Shown piece after piece: positions 29,408 to 38,749 of a stretch of DNA of 64,000 nt. Numbering within the stretch: the first letter of the stretch is position 1; each line of letters begins with the position of its first letter. Below the pieces are notes generated by a model. It had not been told where the DNA came from and ran no database searches. It saw only the letters and a list, made by a program, of their open reading frames with translations. The position numbers were made by a program, and so were the translations under genes. This DNA comes from an uncultured Prevotellaceae bacterium (GTDB lineage Bacteria; Bacteroidota; Bacteroidia; Bacteroidales; Bacteroidaceae), in assembly GCA_949299545.1 (NCBI GenBank), contig CASGAM010000026.1:62001-126000 (forward strand), written 5' to 3'.

Positions 29408-30013
29408 ATGGCTAGATATATTGGACCAAAATCAAGAATTTCACGCCGTTTTGGCGAAGCTATATTTGGTGCTGACAAGGTGTTGTCAAAGAGAAACTAT
29501 CCTCCCGGCCAGCACGGAAATAACAGAAGAAAGAAAACTTCTGAATATGGTATCATGCTTGCTGAGAAGCAGAAGGCTAAATATACTTATGGTCTTTTGG
29601 AAAAACAGTTCCGAAACATGTTTGAAAAGGCTGCACGTACGAGTGGTATTACGGGTGAAATCCTTTTGCAGAATTTGGAATGCCGTCTTGATAATATCGT
29701 CTATCGCTTGGGTATCGCGCCTACGCGTGCGGCTGCGCGTCAGCTTGTAAGCCACAAACATATTGTGGTTGACGGAAAGGTTGTGAATATTCCTTCTTAT
29801 TCAGTAGCGCCAGGACAAATTGTCGGAGTGCGAGAGAAGTCTAAGTCTCTTGAAGTGGTTGCTAATGCTCTTGCAGGGTTTAACCATAGCAAGTATCCTT
29901 GGATTGAGTGGGATGAAAACAGCAAGTCCGGTAAGTTACTCCACAAACCAGAGCGCGCTGATATTCCTGAAAACATTAAGGAGCAGTTGATCGTTGAGTT
30001 GTACTCTAAATAA
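29408..30013 (+). CDS. rpsD: 30S ribosomal protein S4
   Basis: 201 residues. S4 starts 16S 5'-domain assembly and in E. coli represses the alpha operon. [16 protein letters not shown], the [15 protein letters not shown] helix and the S4 domain [27 protein letters not shown] are present. It lacks the N-terminal zinc cysteines of some S4 proteins. Likely its own regulator through the leader just upstream. Confidence 0.98.
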   Translation: MARYIGPKSRISRRFGEAIFGADKVLSKRNYPPGQHGNNRRKKTSEYGIMLAEKQKAKYTYGLLEKQFRNMFEKAARTSGITGEILLQNLECRLDNIVYRLGIAPTRAAARQLVSHKHIVVDGKVVNIPSYSVAPGQIVGVREKSKSLEVVANALAGFNHSKYPWIEWDENSKSGKLLHKPERADIPENIKEQLIVELYSK

Positions 30014-30023
30014 TAAATAGAAA

Positions 30024-31016
30024 ATGGCAATATTAGCATTTCAAAAACCTGATAAAGTATTAATGTTGGAAGCGGACAGTCATTACGGTAAGTTTGAGTT
30101 TCGTCCGTTGGAGCCGGGCTTCGGTATTACTGTCGGTAATGCCTTGCGCCGAATCCTGCTTTCCTCTCTTGAAGGCTATGCTATCAATACAGTGCGCATA
30201 GCTGGCGTGGAGCATGAGTTTGCTGCTGTGCCAGGAGTCAAAGAGGATGTTACCAACATTATCTTGAACCTGAAACAAGTAAGGTTCAAGCGCATCGTTG
30301 AAGAGTTCGAAAATGAAAAAGTAAGTATCACTGTTGAAAACTCTACCGAGTTTAAAGCGGGCGATATTAACAAGTATCTGACTGGATTTGAAGTGTTAAA
30401 TCCTGATTTAGTGATTTGCCATTTAGATACTAAAGCAACGATCCAGATAGAGTTGTCCATTAATAAGGGACGTGGATATGTTCCGGCTGAAGAGAACAGA
30501 GAGTTTTGTACAGACGTGAATGTAATTCCTATTGACTCAATTTACACTCCTATCAGAAACGTCAAGTACGCAGTAGATAACTATCGTGTCGAGCAGAAAA
30601 CTGACTATGAGAGACTGTTGCTTGAAATTACCACTGATGGTTCCATACACCCGAAGGAAGCCCTGAAAGAATCAGCCAAGATTCTTATCTATCATTTCAT
30701 GTTATTCTCCGATGAGAAAATTACTATCGAGAATGCAGATGGTGATGACAATGAAGAGTTTGATGAAGAAGTACTTCACATGCGCCAATTGCTCAAAACC
30801 AAGTTGATTGATATGGATCTTTCAGTACGTGCATTGAACTGTTTGAAGGCAGCCGATGTAGAAACATTGGGTGACCTTGTACAGTTTAATAAGACTGATC
30901 TGCTGAAGTTCAGAAACTTCGGCAAGAAATCGCTCACGGAGCTTGATGATTTGCTCGAGAGTCTGAATCTGTCGTTTGGAACAGACATTTCTAAGTATAA
31001 ATTAGATAAAGATTAA
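30024..31016 (+). CDS. rpoA: DNA-directed RNA polymerase subunit alpha
   Basis: 330 residues. The N-terminal domain (to about 230) dimerises and contains [21 protein letters not shown]; an acidic linker ([10 protein letters not shown]) leads to the C-terminal domain (about 250-320) with the [17 protein letters not shown] helix-hairpin-helix that contacts DNA and activators. Sits between rpsD and rplQ as in most bacteria. Confidence 0.98.
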   Translation: MAILAFQKPDKVLMLEADSHYGKFEFRPLEPGFGITVGNALRRILLSSLEGYAINTVRIAGVEHEFAAVPGVKEDVTNIILNLKQVRFKRIVEEFENEKVSITVENSTEFKAGDINKYLTGFEVLNPDLVICHLDTKATIQIELSINKGRGYVPAEENREFCTDVNVIPIDSIYTPIRNVKYAVDNYRVEQKTDYERLLLEITTDGSIHPKEALKESAKILIYHFMLFSDEKITIENADGDDNEEFDEEVLHMRQLLKTKLIDMDLSVRALNCLKAADVETLGDLVQFNKTDLLKFRNFGKKSLTELDDLLESLNLSFGTDISKYKLDKD

Positions 31017-31021
31017 TTAAA

Positions 31022-31528
31022 ATGAGACATAATAAGAAATTCAATCATCTGAGTCGTACTGCATCTCACAGACAAGCCATGTTGGCAAACATGTCAATCT
31101 CTTTGATTATGCACAAAAGAATCACTACGACTCTCGCAAAGGCCAAAGCGTTGAAGAAATACGTTGAGCTTTTAATAACAAAATCGAAAGAAGATACTAC
31201 CAATTCAAGACGAGTTGTTTTCAGCTATTTACAGAATAAATATGCTGTAACAGAACTGTTCAAGGAAATTTCCGTTAAGGTTGCGAATCGTCCGGGTGGT
31301 TATACTCGTATCATCAAGACTGGTTTCCGTCCGAGTGATAACGCGCAGATGTGTTTCATCGAATTGGTGGATTACGATGAGAATATGGCTAAGCAGGCTG
31401 TGAAGAAAACACGTACGCGTCGTTCTAAGAAATCTGCTGCTGCGACTACACCAGCTGAAGAAGTTGCAACTGATGCTCCTGTTGTTGAAACACCGGCAGA
31501 GGAAGCAACTGAGGCTAAGGCTGAATAA
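31022..31528 (+). CDS. rplQ: 50S ribosomal protein L17 with acidic C-terminal tail
   Basis: 168 residues, about 40 more than E. coli L17. The core has [31 protein letters not shown] and the [19 protein letters not shown] block. After a basic patch ([11 protein letters not shown]) comes a low-complexity tail rich in Ala, Pro, Thr and Glu ([20 protein letters not shown]). Such tails occur in other Bacteroidota L17 proteins; the role is unknown. Last gene of the supercluster, closed by a terminator. Confidence 0.96.
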   Translation: MRHNKKFNHLSRTASHRQAMLANMSISLIMHKRITTTLAKAKALKKYVELLITKSKEDTTNSRRVVFSYLQNKYAVTELFKEISVKVANRPGGYTRIIKTGFRPSDNAQMCFIELVDYDENMAKQAVKKTRTRRSKKSAAATTPAEEVATDAPVVETPAEEATEAKAE

Positions 31529-31547
31529 TTTTAATTGCTATAATATG

Positions 31548-31585
31548 AAGAGGATATGTCCGTGTGGATGTATCCTCTTTTTTTA
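31548..31585 (+). terminator. Terminator of the ribosomal supercluster
   Basis: 9-bp stem AAGAGGATA/TATCCTCTT (31548-31556 with 31571-31579) merging into a run of seven or more T. Confidence 0.9.
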
Positions 31586-32210
31586 TTATATTGTAGAAAG
31601 AGATATTCAGTAAATTTCCTTGAATTTGGTATATTGTACCTTTCACGGCATCATCGGAAAGAAACAGGAAAGTAGAATGGTGTGTTTTCTGATTTATAGT
31701 CGTGTATAAAGTTCCTGGTATGCAATATTAGATTAAAGAAGGCTGACTCTTTCATCGCGTTTGCATTCTTTTTCAGCTAGCCGTTGTTTTTTTCAGCCGG
31801 TTATTTTGTTTCGTATCTTTTCTGATAACCGACAGCCGACTGTTTCCGCCTGTTTCGGATAGGCCGGCCTGATTGTTCCGGCAGCCGGTTTTTGTGTCTC
31901 GGAAAGTAAGCGGTCGCCGTTTTTGCTGCGTGCGGTCGCCTTGCAGCAGCGACAGGTAGAAAATTTTGTTGCAAACGCTCGCTGTTCCGGGCAGGTAAAC
32001 ATGCTGGTGGGGGACCGGTTCCAAGCCGTTTACATGCAAATGGTGAGAGCCGGCAGGAAGAGGAGGTTAGTAAACAAATGAACGAACTATGAATGCCGAA
32101 AATACCATGCGCATTTGCTCTTTTTCTTCCGGATAAAGTTGTAACGGATACAGTTTACGATTCTATTTTAAGATATTTGTGAGGTGAAAGGTCGGGGATG
32201 CTCTGTTAAT
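31586..32210. other. Gene-free stretch after rplQ
   Basis: About 620 bases without a supported gene. It contains palindromic repeat copy B; minus-strand open frames of 60-90 codons run through that repeat and look accidental. Nothing else recognisable was found. Confidence 0.6.
31898..31991 (+). repeat. Palindromic intergenic repeat, copy B (94 bp)
   Basis: Ends are imperfect inverted repeats (CTCGGAAAGTAAGCG ... CGCTGTTCCGGG). The whole 94 bp match the reverse complement of 50003-50096 with about 9 differences by my count, and the middle matches copy A at 4696-4772. The centre GCTGCGTGCGGTCGCCTTGC is identical in B and C. Confidence 0.9.
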
Positions 32211-32250
32211 AAAAAAGAGGCTGTCTCAAGTTTTATTTGAAACAGCCTCT
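32211..32250 (-). terminator. Terminator of the tRNA-Leu transcript
   Basis: On the minus strand AGAGGCTGTTTCAA pairs with the TTGAGACAGCCTCT segment, followed by T6. Lies five bases after the tRNA 3' end. Confidence 0.9.
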
Positions 32251-32254
32251 GCGG

Positions 32255-32336
32255 TGCGCCTGATAGGACTCGAACCTACACGCCGCAAAGCACCAGATCC
32301 TAAGTCTGGCGTGTCTACCAATTTCACCACAGGCGC
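32255..32336 (-). tRNA. tRNA-Leu (anticodon UAG)
   Basis: Minus-strand cloverleaf of 82 bases: acceptor GCGCCTG/CAGGCGC with discriminator A, D-loop AAATTGGTAGA, anticodon stem CCAGA/TCTGG with loop CTTAGGA (anticodon TAG), variable arm TGCTTTGCGGCG-like and T-arm GTAGGTTCGAGTCCTAT. The 3' CCA is not fully encoded. It has its own promoter and terminator and reads CUA/CUN leucine codons. Confidence 0.95.
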
Positions 32337-32349
32337 AGGATTATGGTTG

Positions 32350-32381
32350 CAAAGGTATAAAGTTTCTTTTGATTTGCCAAA
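32350..32381 (-). promoter_or_regulatory. Promoter of tRNA-Leu
   Basis: Minus strand: TTTG (32381-32378), 20 bases, TACCTTTG (32357-32350), a full match to the Bacteroidota consensus, directly behind the stop codon of the S41 peptidase gene. Confidence 0.8.
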
Positions 32382-33407
32382 TTATTGTTTTAGAAAATGA
32401 CGTGCCTCTTCAATCAAGGTGTCTTTGCCTTTGGCGATATCCACATCGAGCAGCGCGACGCTAATGTCAGGTTCTATGCCAAACTCGATGTGGTTCATGT
32501 CGGCATCAAGCATCGGACAGGCCGAGAAACGGATACTCCAGCCATTGGGCAGTTCTGAGGAGAACGGCATGCCGGAGCCGCCGCCGGTGCGGTCGCCCAT
32601 GATCGTGACGTTGGGGCATACTTTCATGTTTCGTACAAAGGTATTGGTGGAACTGTAGCAGGCTCGGTTTGTGAGGACGACGGCTTTTTTTTGCCATCGG
32701 ATGCCGTTGGAAGGGTCGATATATTCCGGTTCCGGCGTAGAGAAATCGTTATGGCCGGTTCCGGTTTTATGCATGATATAACCGGCGAGCAACCGTTCGT
32801 TGGTAAATCGGGCCGCCAAAGTATTGGCATAGGTTAAGGTGCCGCCTCCGTTGCCGCGGACGTCAATAATCAGCCCGTGACAAAGACTGAGGTAGTCCAT
32901 CACCTCGTCTAAGTTGCCTTCGCCGATGGCGGAACTGAAACTCTCGTAGTAGATGTAGCCGGTGTTGTCGTCCAGAATCTTATACTTCAGGCCAGACGCG
33001 ATGCGATAGTCTGTTCCCAAATAGCTGCTTTGGATTTCATGGTTAAAATTGTCCGGGTAATCCTCGTACCAACTCCAGTATCGGCCGACGTCGGCCGCAC
33101 TATAAAGGTTGACATGACCGTCGCGCAATTCGCCCAGCATGTCGCAGAGGACTTCAAACAGTTGGCTGTCGCTCATGTTATCCGATATGCGGGGACGGTA
33201 ACGGCCGTAGACCTCGTTCCAGTCTAAACCGTAAGTTTCAGCCTTGTAACTGAAAAAGCAGTATTTTTCGTCCATGATTCGCCAAAGCGTTTCGAAATTG
33301 TTGGTTGGCGTATCGACAGGGTTGTCTTCCCGCACGCATGCGCCGTTGGTGAGGGCTGTCAAGAGAACGACGAGGAGATAAGATAAACAATGAGGTATGC
33401 GTTGCAT
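32382..33407 (-). CDS. S41 family peptidase, probable lipoprotein
   Basis: 341 residues. N-terminal hydrophobic signal with a possible lipobox ending at Cys24 (TNGAC). Peptidase S41 (TSPc, C-terminal-processing-protease fold) lies at about 145-335: GYIYYESF, LIIDVRGNGGG, the serine motif TNRACYSSTN (Ser252 likely nucleophile) and the GDRTGGGSGM loop. No PDZ domain is evident between the N-terminal helical part and the catalytic core, so it belongs to the tricorn-core-like S41 lipoproteins common in Bacteroidota, with unknown substrates in the periplasm or outer membrane. It starts six bases after the DUF3316 gene, so both belong to the parC transcript; the tRNA-Leu promoter begins at its end. 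Confidence 0.9.
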   Translation of the reverse strand: MQRIPHCLSYLLVVLLTALTNGACVREDNPVDTPTNNFETLWRIMDEKYCFFSYKAETYGLDWNEVYGRYRPRISDNMSDSQLFEVLCDMLGELRDGHVNLYSAADVGRYWSWYEDYPDNFNHEIQSSYLGTDYRIASGLKYKILDDNTGYIYYESFSSAIGEGNLDEVMDYLSLCHGLIIDVRGNGGGTLTYANTLAARFTNERLLAGYIMHKTGTGHNDFSTPEPEYIDPSNGIRWQKKAVVLTNRACYSSTNTFVRNMKVCPNVTIMGDRTGGGSGMPFSSELPNGWSIRFSACPMLDADMNHIEFGIEPDISVALLDVDIAKGKDTLIEEARHFLKQ

Positions 33408-33413
33408 GGCGGT

Positions 33414-34250
33414 TTACATGATAAAGGGTTGCTTTTGGGCTTCTTTGGCTGAGAAAATGCGCAGGTGCCTGACATATCCGATGAAGAAGGTGTGGTTCCA
33501 GGTGTGTGCGTCGATACCGTTCACACGACTTTGGAAGATGTCGCATCGATAACCTAAACGGACGGTGCGTTTGCGTATCGGGAGGTCGACAGTTATGAAA
33601 TGTTGCATGGACGGTGCGTTGCCTGGATAGATAAAGCACACGTTGTGGTCGTAGTTACCCAACGACATTTCATAATAGGATTGTCCGTAACGGGGCGAGA
33701 ACATGGCGCCGGCCAAAGGCACTGTGAGTTGGTAGCGCAGGTGGAGCTGGGTGTTACGTATGGCCAGCGGATAGATGGCCATGGCTGAAGCGGCAATATA
33801 GGCTCGCGCATTGGCTTGTACGGGATTGTTCCCGTTGCGGAGGTTGTATGTGGCACCTCCGCCGGCATGCACTGAACCACCGGTGGCGATACGGAGACCG
33901 CAGGCGGTGTTGAAGTTGTAATGCCATCCGGCGCTGTAATTCAGCATGCCTCCTATTTCGCGGTTATTGCCGGCTGGTGATGCGGCATAGGCGCCGAAAC
34001 CGTCGAAGACCGTTTGTACACTGACTTTCCCGTCTGCCCATCGGGTAGGGCGCAGTGTCTCATACAGGAACGCAGCATGTGGCCCGGTGTAAGCAAAGGG
34101 GGAGAGGTAAGTGTCATACAGGTTGCTTTTCCCTATTCCAAAGAGGATGGCATTCGTGGTATGGCGATTGGCATTTTCTTGTGCGGCCGTAATCGCTGAT
34201 GCGGCTGTTGTGGTCAAAAGCAGGCAAAGCCTGACCAGTTTATTCATCAT
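33414..34250 (-). CDS. DUF3316 family protein, probable outer-membrane barrel
   Basis: 278 residues using the ATG at 34250 (or the next codon, 34247). A longer upstream open frame lies inside the topoisomerase gene and is not used. A signal peptide (MNKLVRLCLLLTTTAASAITA) is followed by alternating aromatic and polar strands (WHYNFNTACGLRIATGG, YEMSLGNYDHNVCFIYPG) ending in HTFFIGYVRHLRI, which suggests a small beta-barrel. The family has no known function that I can name. The start codon overlaps the end of the topoisomerase gene by 11 bases, pointing to translational coupling. Confidence 0.8.
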   Translation of the reverse strand: MMNKLVRLCLLLTTTAASAITAAQENANRHTTNAILFGIGKSNLYDTYLSPFAYTGPHAAFLYETLRPTRWADGKVSVQTVFDGFGAYAASPAGNNREIGGMLNYSAGWHYNFNTACGLRIATGGSVHAGGGATYNLRNGNNPVQANARAYIAASAMAIYPLAIRNTQLHLRYQLTVPLAGAMFSPRYGQSYYEMSLGNYDHNVCFIYPGNAPSMQHFITVDLPIRKRTVRLGYRCDIFQSRVNGIDAHTWNHTFFIGYVRHLRIFSAKEAQKQPFIM

Positions 34251-36930
34251 GGAACAGTTCCATTTGCTGGTTGCCGTTGTCTGTATAGTTCTCATCTTCT
34301 GTATTTTCAGCAGTTTCCGGTTCATCTGGTTCTTGCGGTTCTTCTGGCTCGGGTTCAGGGTGGTGCAGCGGTTCCAGTTCGGTAACGTTTTCAATCTCGA
34401 AAGTCGTGAGACGTTTGCCTTTAGCCTTGAAACTTTTGACACCGATGTAGCTTTCTGCATCCACTTCCTGTGGGTCGCGGAAACGGTCGTTGCCGCCGAA
34501 GGTGACAAGCAGCCGTGGGTAGGCTTCATCTGTCAGCAAGATAAGTCGGCTGTCGGGGTTGTCACCGGTGAAATGCTGTGGCTTGCTACCGGCTTCCAGC
34601 GTGAAACGTTTCACGTAGGGGTAGTTTTGCTGGTCGGCGTCGTAAAGAACGGCCGTCCAGATTTTGGCCGGATTGAACTTCTCAATGCGCAGGATGTTCT
34701 GCTCATAGTGGTTGTTGATGTCGAAGTTCGTTGTATAGAACTCGTTGGACTTCAATATGACTAATATCAGGTCATCGCTTTGGAATTCGCCGAGGTAGGC
34801 ACCGCGCTCATCATAGTTGAGACGGTTGACATCGTGGTCGAACCATACTTTTCTGCCGCCTAATGTGGAGCCACCTTTGGCGCGCAGCCCGATGCGGTAG
34901 ATTTCCGCTTTGGTCAGCAGGTTGCCGCGGCTGTTGCGTCCCTTAATGGCTATGTCGCTGAAATCTTTGTCAAAGAAAACCTTTTTCAGTCGCAGTTGCG
35001 GTTTGAGGTTGATTTTTATGACTTCGGCCTCGCCGTTGGGGTTGGCGGTAAAATAAATTACTTTTGAGCCGGGAAGCCCCTGGGTGAGGTCGTATTCGCG
35101 GTCACGTACCATGGAGGTAACATTGAACCGTTTGATGTAGTAATAGCCGTTTTTGCCGTCGCGGTATACGACGTTGTAGATGGTGCGCTTGTCGTTCTTC
35201 TTAAAGATGTCGACGTGGATGATTTCCGGTTTGCGCTTTTCTTTCTTACATTTTTCCGTTTCGCCTACAAAAACTTTATCGCTGATGTGGATGACTTTGT
35301 AGGTTCCGTCACGGTAAAACAGGATGACGTCGTCGAGGTCGGAGCAGTTACATACAAATTCGTCTTTCTTGAGCGAAGTGCCGATAAAGCCTTCTTCGCG
35401 GTTGATATAGAGCTTTTCGTTGGCCTCTACCACTTTGGTGGCCTCGATGGTGTCGAAGTTGCGCAGTTCGGTGTGCCGTGGATGGTCGGCGCCATACTTT
35501 TCCTTCAGCATGCGGAACCAGTTGCAGGTGACTTCCGTCATGTTGTTCAGGTCGTTGTTGATGCGGGCGATGTCTTCCTTCATTCTGGCAATGGCTTCGT
35601 CTGCCTTGTCTTTGTTGAACTTCAGGATACGCGCCATCTTTATTTCCATGAGTTTCAGGATGTCGTCTTTCGTCACCTCGCGTATCATCTGCGGGTAGAA
35701 AGGGGTGAGCCGTTCGTCGATATGTTCGCAGGCTGCATCCATGTCTTTGGCTTGTTCGAAGGCGCGGTCTTTATAAATGCGTTCTTCGATGAAAATCTTT
35801 TCGAGAGAGGCAAAATGCAGGCTTTCTTCTATTTCATTCTTGCGGATGAGCAATTCTTTGCGGATAAGTGCCAGCGTGTTGTCGACCGAACGTTTCAGGA
35901 CCTCGCTCACGGTCAGGAAGCAAGGCTTGCGGTCGTCGATGACGCAACAGTTGGGCGAGATGCTGACCTCGCAGTCGGTGAAAGCGTAGAGGGCGTCCAA
36001 GGCTTTGTCCGAACTGACACCAGGCGTGAGGTGGACCAATATTTCCACTTCGGCGGCGGTGTTGTCTTCAACCTTACGGACTTTGATTTTGCCTTTTTCG
36101 ATGGCTTTCAGGATGGAGTCGATAAGGGTCGTTGTGGTCTTGCCGTAAGGGATTTCTTTGATGGCAAGAGTTTTGTTGTCTATTTTGGTAATTTTTGCAC
36201 GTACTTTTACGGAACCGCCGCGTTGGCCGTCATTGTACCGGCTGACGTCAATGCTTCCGCCTGTGAGGAAGTCCGGATAAAGCTGGAACGGTTCGCCGTG
36301 CAGGTAGCTGACGGCGGCGTCACATATTTCATTTAGGTTGTGTGGGAGTATTTTGGAAGAAAGGCCCACGGCAATGCCTTCCACACCTTGCGCGAGCAGC
36401 AGGGGGAACTTGACGGGAAGGGTCACCGGCTCCTTGTTGCGGCCGTCGTAGGATAACTTCCATTCCGTCGTTTTCGGGTTGAAAACGACGTCGAGGGCAA
36501 ACTTCGACAGGCGAGCCTCGATGTAACGCGGTGCGGCTGCCGAGTCGCCGGTGAGAATGTTACCCCAGTTCCCTTGACAGTCGACCAGCAACTCTTTCTG
36601 TCCCAACTGCACTAATGCGTCGCCGATGGAAGCGTCGCCGTGAGGATGGAATTGCATGGTGTGTCCTACAATGTTGGCTACTTTGTTGTAACGTCCGTCG
36701 TCCATCCGTTTCATGGAATGCAGGATTCGCCTCTGTACCGGTTTGAGTCCGTCGTTGATGTGTGGTACGGCGCGTTCGAGTATGACATAAGAGGCATAAT
36801 CCAGAAACCAGTTCTGGTACATGCCGCTCAAGTGCTGGATATGGCCGTTTTCGTTGTTGCGCTCTGGTGTATAATTGGAATGTTCTGCCGGTTCGCTGGC
36901 TTCTTCCGGCTCAAATGTTTCTTCACTCAT
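34240..36930 (-). CDS. parC: DNA topoisomerase IV subunit A (gyrase A-like)
   Basis: 896 residues from the ATG at 36930 (MSEETFEPEE). The breakage-reunion domain has NDGLKPVQRRILHSM, HPHGDASIGDALVQLG and the active-site Tyr in SAAAPRYIEARLSK; a coiled-coil follows, then a degenerate beta-pinwheel with weak repeats (FDKDFSDIAIKGRNSRGN) and an acidic tail (PEPEPEEPQEPDEPE). Lack of a clear GyrA box (QRRGGKG) in the C-terminal domain argues for topoisomerase IV, which separates daughter chromosomes. The position equal to GyrA Ser83 is Ala, and the Asp87 equivalent is kept. The partner parE is not in the window. First gene of a minus-strand operon with DUF3316 and S41 genes. Confidence 0.9.
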   Translation of the reverse strand: MSEETFEPEEASEPAEHSNYTPERNNENGHIQHLSGMYQNWFLDYASYVILERAVPHINDGLKPVQRRILHSMKRMDDGRYNKVANIVGHTMQFHPHGDASIGDALVQLGQKELLVDCQGNWGNILTGDSAAAPRYIEARLSKFALDVVFNPKTTEWKLSYDGRNKEPVTLPVKFPLLLAQGVEGIAVGLSSKILPHNLNEICDAAVSYLHGEPFQLYPDFLTGGSIDVSRYNDGQRGGSVKVRAKITKIDNKTLAIKEIPYGKTTTTLIDSILKAIEKGKIKVRKVEDNTAAEVEILVHLTPGVSSDKALDALYAFTDCEVSISPNCCVIDDRKPCFLTVSEVLKRSVDNTLALIRKELLIRKNEIEESLHFASLEKIFIEERIYKDRAFEQAKDMDAACEHIDERLTPFYPQMIREVTKDDILKLMEIKMARILKFNKDKADEAIARMKEDIARINNDLNNMTEVTCNWFRMLKEKYGADHPRHTELRNFDTIEATKVVEANEKLYINREEGFIGTSLKKDEFVCNCSDLDDVILFYRDGTYKVIHISDKVFVGETEKCKKEKRKPEIIHVDIFKKNDKRTIYNVVYRDGKNGYYYIKRFNVTSMVRDREYDLTQGLPGSKVIYFTANPNGEAEVIKINLKPQLRLKKVFFDKDFSDIAIKGRNSRGNLLTKAEIYRIGLRAKGGSTLGGRKVWFDHDVNRLNYDERGAYLGEFQSDDLILVILKSNEFYTTNFDINNHYEQNILRIEKFNPAKIWTAVLYDADQQNYPYVKRFTLEAGSKPQHFTGDNPDSRLILLTDEAYPRLLVTFGGNDRFRDPQEVDAESYIGVKSFKAKGKRLTTFEIENVTELEPLHHPEPEPEEPQEPDEPETAENTEDENYTDNGNQQMELFHDE

Positions 36931-36962
36931 ATTGGATTGCCTGGCGTTTGTGCCTTCGGACA

Positions 36963-36970
36963 CAAATATA
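36963..36970 (-). promoter_or_regulatory. Candidate -7 element for parC
   Basis: TATATTTG on the minus strand, 33 bases before the ATG. No matching TTTG at -33. Confidence 0.4.
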
Positions 36971-37129
36971 CGGAAAAAAACGAGATTTTTGAGTGGGAAC
37001 GCTGAAAAATAGTACGGCAGAGGGTTGTAACGTTTCAATTTTTTACCGGAATGCAAGACATGAAGACTGTGAATGTGTGAAACTCCCTAAAAATCGCCGT
37101 CCAAATGGGGTATATTATTTATAAATGCG

Positions 37130-37137
37130 TATCTTTG
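37130..37137 (+). promoter_or_regulatory. Candidate -7 element for glyS
   Basis: TATCTTTG, exact -7 consensus, 49 bases before the ATG at 37186. The -33 box is not obvious. Confidence 0.5.
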
Positions 37138-37185
37138 CAACTTGAAATTTAACATTGTAAACGAAAATAACAACAAACTGAAGAT

Positions 37186-38727
37186 ATGGCACAGGAAGAT
37201 GTATTCAAAAAAATCGTCTCACATTGCAAAGAGTATGGTTTTGTGTTTCCGTCAAGCGACATTTATGACGGATTGGGCGCCGTGTACGATTACGGCCAGA
37301 ACGGTGTGGAGCTGAAGAACAATATCAAACAATACTGGTGGCAGAGTATGGTGTTGCTGCATGAGAATATTGTGGGTATTGACGCGGCGATATTCATGCA
37401 CCCTACCACGTGGAAGGCCAGTGGACATGTTGATGCATTCAACGACCCGTTGATTGACAACCGCGACAGCAAGAAACGCTACCGTGCCGATGTGCTGATT
37501 GAGGACCAAATGGCGAAATATGATGAGAAAATCGCTAAGGAGGTGGCTAAGGCTGCCAAGAAGTTCGGTGATGCTTTTGATGAAGCCAAGTTTCTTGAGA
37601 CCAACCCGCGTGTGCTTGAATATCGTCAGAAGCGTGATGCGCTGCACCAGCGATACAGCGACGCGATGAACGCTAATAATTTGGACGAACTGAAGCAGAT
37701 TATTTTGGATGAAGGTATTGTTTGTCCCATCAGCGGCACACATAACTGGACGGATGTACGCCAATTTAACCTGATGTTCAAGACCGAGGTGGGATCAACG
37801 GCCGAAGGTTCATCTACGATATACCTCCGTCCGGAAACGGCACAGGGAATCTTTGTGAATTATCTGAATGTGCAGAAAACCGGTCGTATGAAACTGCCAT
37901 TTGGTATTGCACAGATTGGCAAGGCGTTCCGTAACGAGATTGTTGCCCGTCAGTTTATTTTCCGTATGCGTGAGTTTGAACAGATGGAGATGCAGTTCTT
38001 TGTCAAGCCGGGTACCGAGTTGGAGTGGTTCAACAAATGGAAACAGACACGCATGGCTTGGCACCAGGCTTTGGGCTTCGGAGCTGAGAACTACCGCTTC
38101 CACGACCACGACAAACTGGCACATTACGCCAATGCCGCTACAGATATTGAATTCCACATGCCTTTTGGTTTCAAGGAAGTAGAAGGTATCCACAGCCGTA
38201 CCAATTTCGACCTCAGCCAACATGCAAAATACTCTGGAAAAAAGATAGAATACTTTGATCCGGAAACCAACGAGAGTTATACGCCGTTTGTCATCGAGAC
38301 GTCTATCGGTGTAGACCGCATGTTTCTGTCTATTATGTGCCACAGTTATCAGGAAGAACAACTTGAAAACGGCGAAACCCGCGTTGTCTTGAAATTGCCT
38401 GCTGCTCTTGCACCCGTTAAACTGGCAGTCATGCCGTTGGTGAAGAAAGACGGGTTGCCTGAGAAGGCACATGAAATCATCAGTAATCTGCGGTTCCATT
38501 TCAATTGTAAGTACGATGAGAAAGACTCCATTGGTAAGCGGTATCGCCGTCAGGACGCAGTGGGTACGCCTTTCTGCGTGACGGTTGACTATGATACGTT
38601 GAAGGATAATACGGTGACTTTGCGTTATCGTGATACTATGGAGCAGGTGCGCGTAAATATAAATGACCTGCAAGGACTGATTGAAGAGCAGGTGAGCATA
38701 ACCTCACTTCTCAAGAAAATTATGTAA
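37186..38727 (+). CDS. glyS: Glycyl-tRNA synthetase (dimeric type)
   Basis: 513 residues. Charges tRNA-Gly with glycine. It is the single-chain alpha2 type shared with eukaryotes, archaea and some bacteria, unrelated to the alpha2-beta2 GlyQ/GlyS enzyme. Motifs: the N-terminal GFVFPSSDIYDGLGAVYDYG, motif 1 region with RPETAQGIFVNY, motif 2 FRNEIVARQFIFRMREFEQ and motif 3 TSIGVDRMFL; the anticodon-binding domain covers the last 110 residues. The gene is divergent from parC and followed after 22 bases by an FKBP-like gene, an arrangement I remember from Bacteroides. Confidence 0.97.
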   Translation: MAQEDVFKKIVSHCKEYGFVFPSSDIYDGLGAVYDYGQNGVELKNNIKQYWWQSMVLLHENIVGIDAAIFMHPTTWKASGHVDAFNDPLIDNRDSKKRYRADVLIEDQMAKYDEKIAKEVAKAAKKFGDAFDEAKFLETNPRVLEYRQKRDALHQRYSDAMNANNLDELKQIILDEGIVCPISGTHNWTDVRQFNLMFKTEVGSTAEGSSTIYLRPETAQGIFVNYLNVQKTGRMKLPFGIAQIGKAFRNEIVARQFIFRMREFEQMEMQFFVKPGTELEWFNKWKQTRMAWHQALGFGAENYRFHDHDKLAHYANAATDIEFHMPFGFKEVEGIHSRTNFDLSQHAKYSGKKIEYFDPETNESYTPFVIETSIGVDRMFLSIMCHSYQEEQLENGETRVVLKLPAALAPVKLAVMPLVKKDGLPEKAHEIISNLRFHFNCKYDEKDSIGKRYRRQDAVGTPFCVTVDYDTLKDNTVTLRYRDTMEQVRVNINDLQGLIEEQVSITSLLKKIM

Positions 38728-38749
38728 TAACTAGAGATACGACAATAGC

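Noticed and set aside
31773-32039. Minus-strand open frames over repeat copy B
   Set aside because: They share peptide fragments with frames over copy C only because the DNA repeat is shared; no start context or domain.
35215-36336. Plus-strand open frame of 373 codons opposite parC
   Set aside because: parC has a complete, conserved protein in the other strand; the opposite frame is Phe/Val-rich and matches no family.
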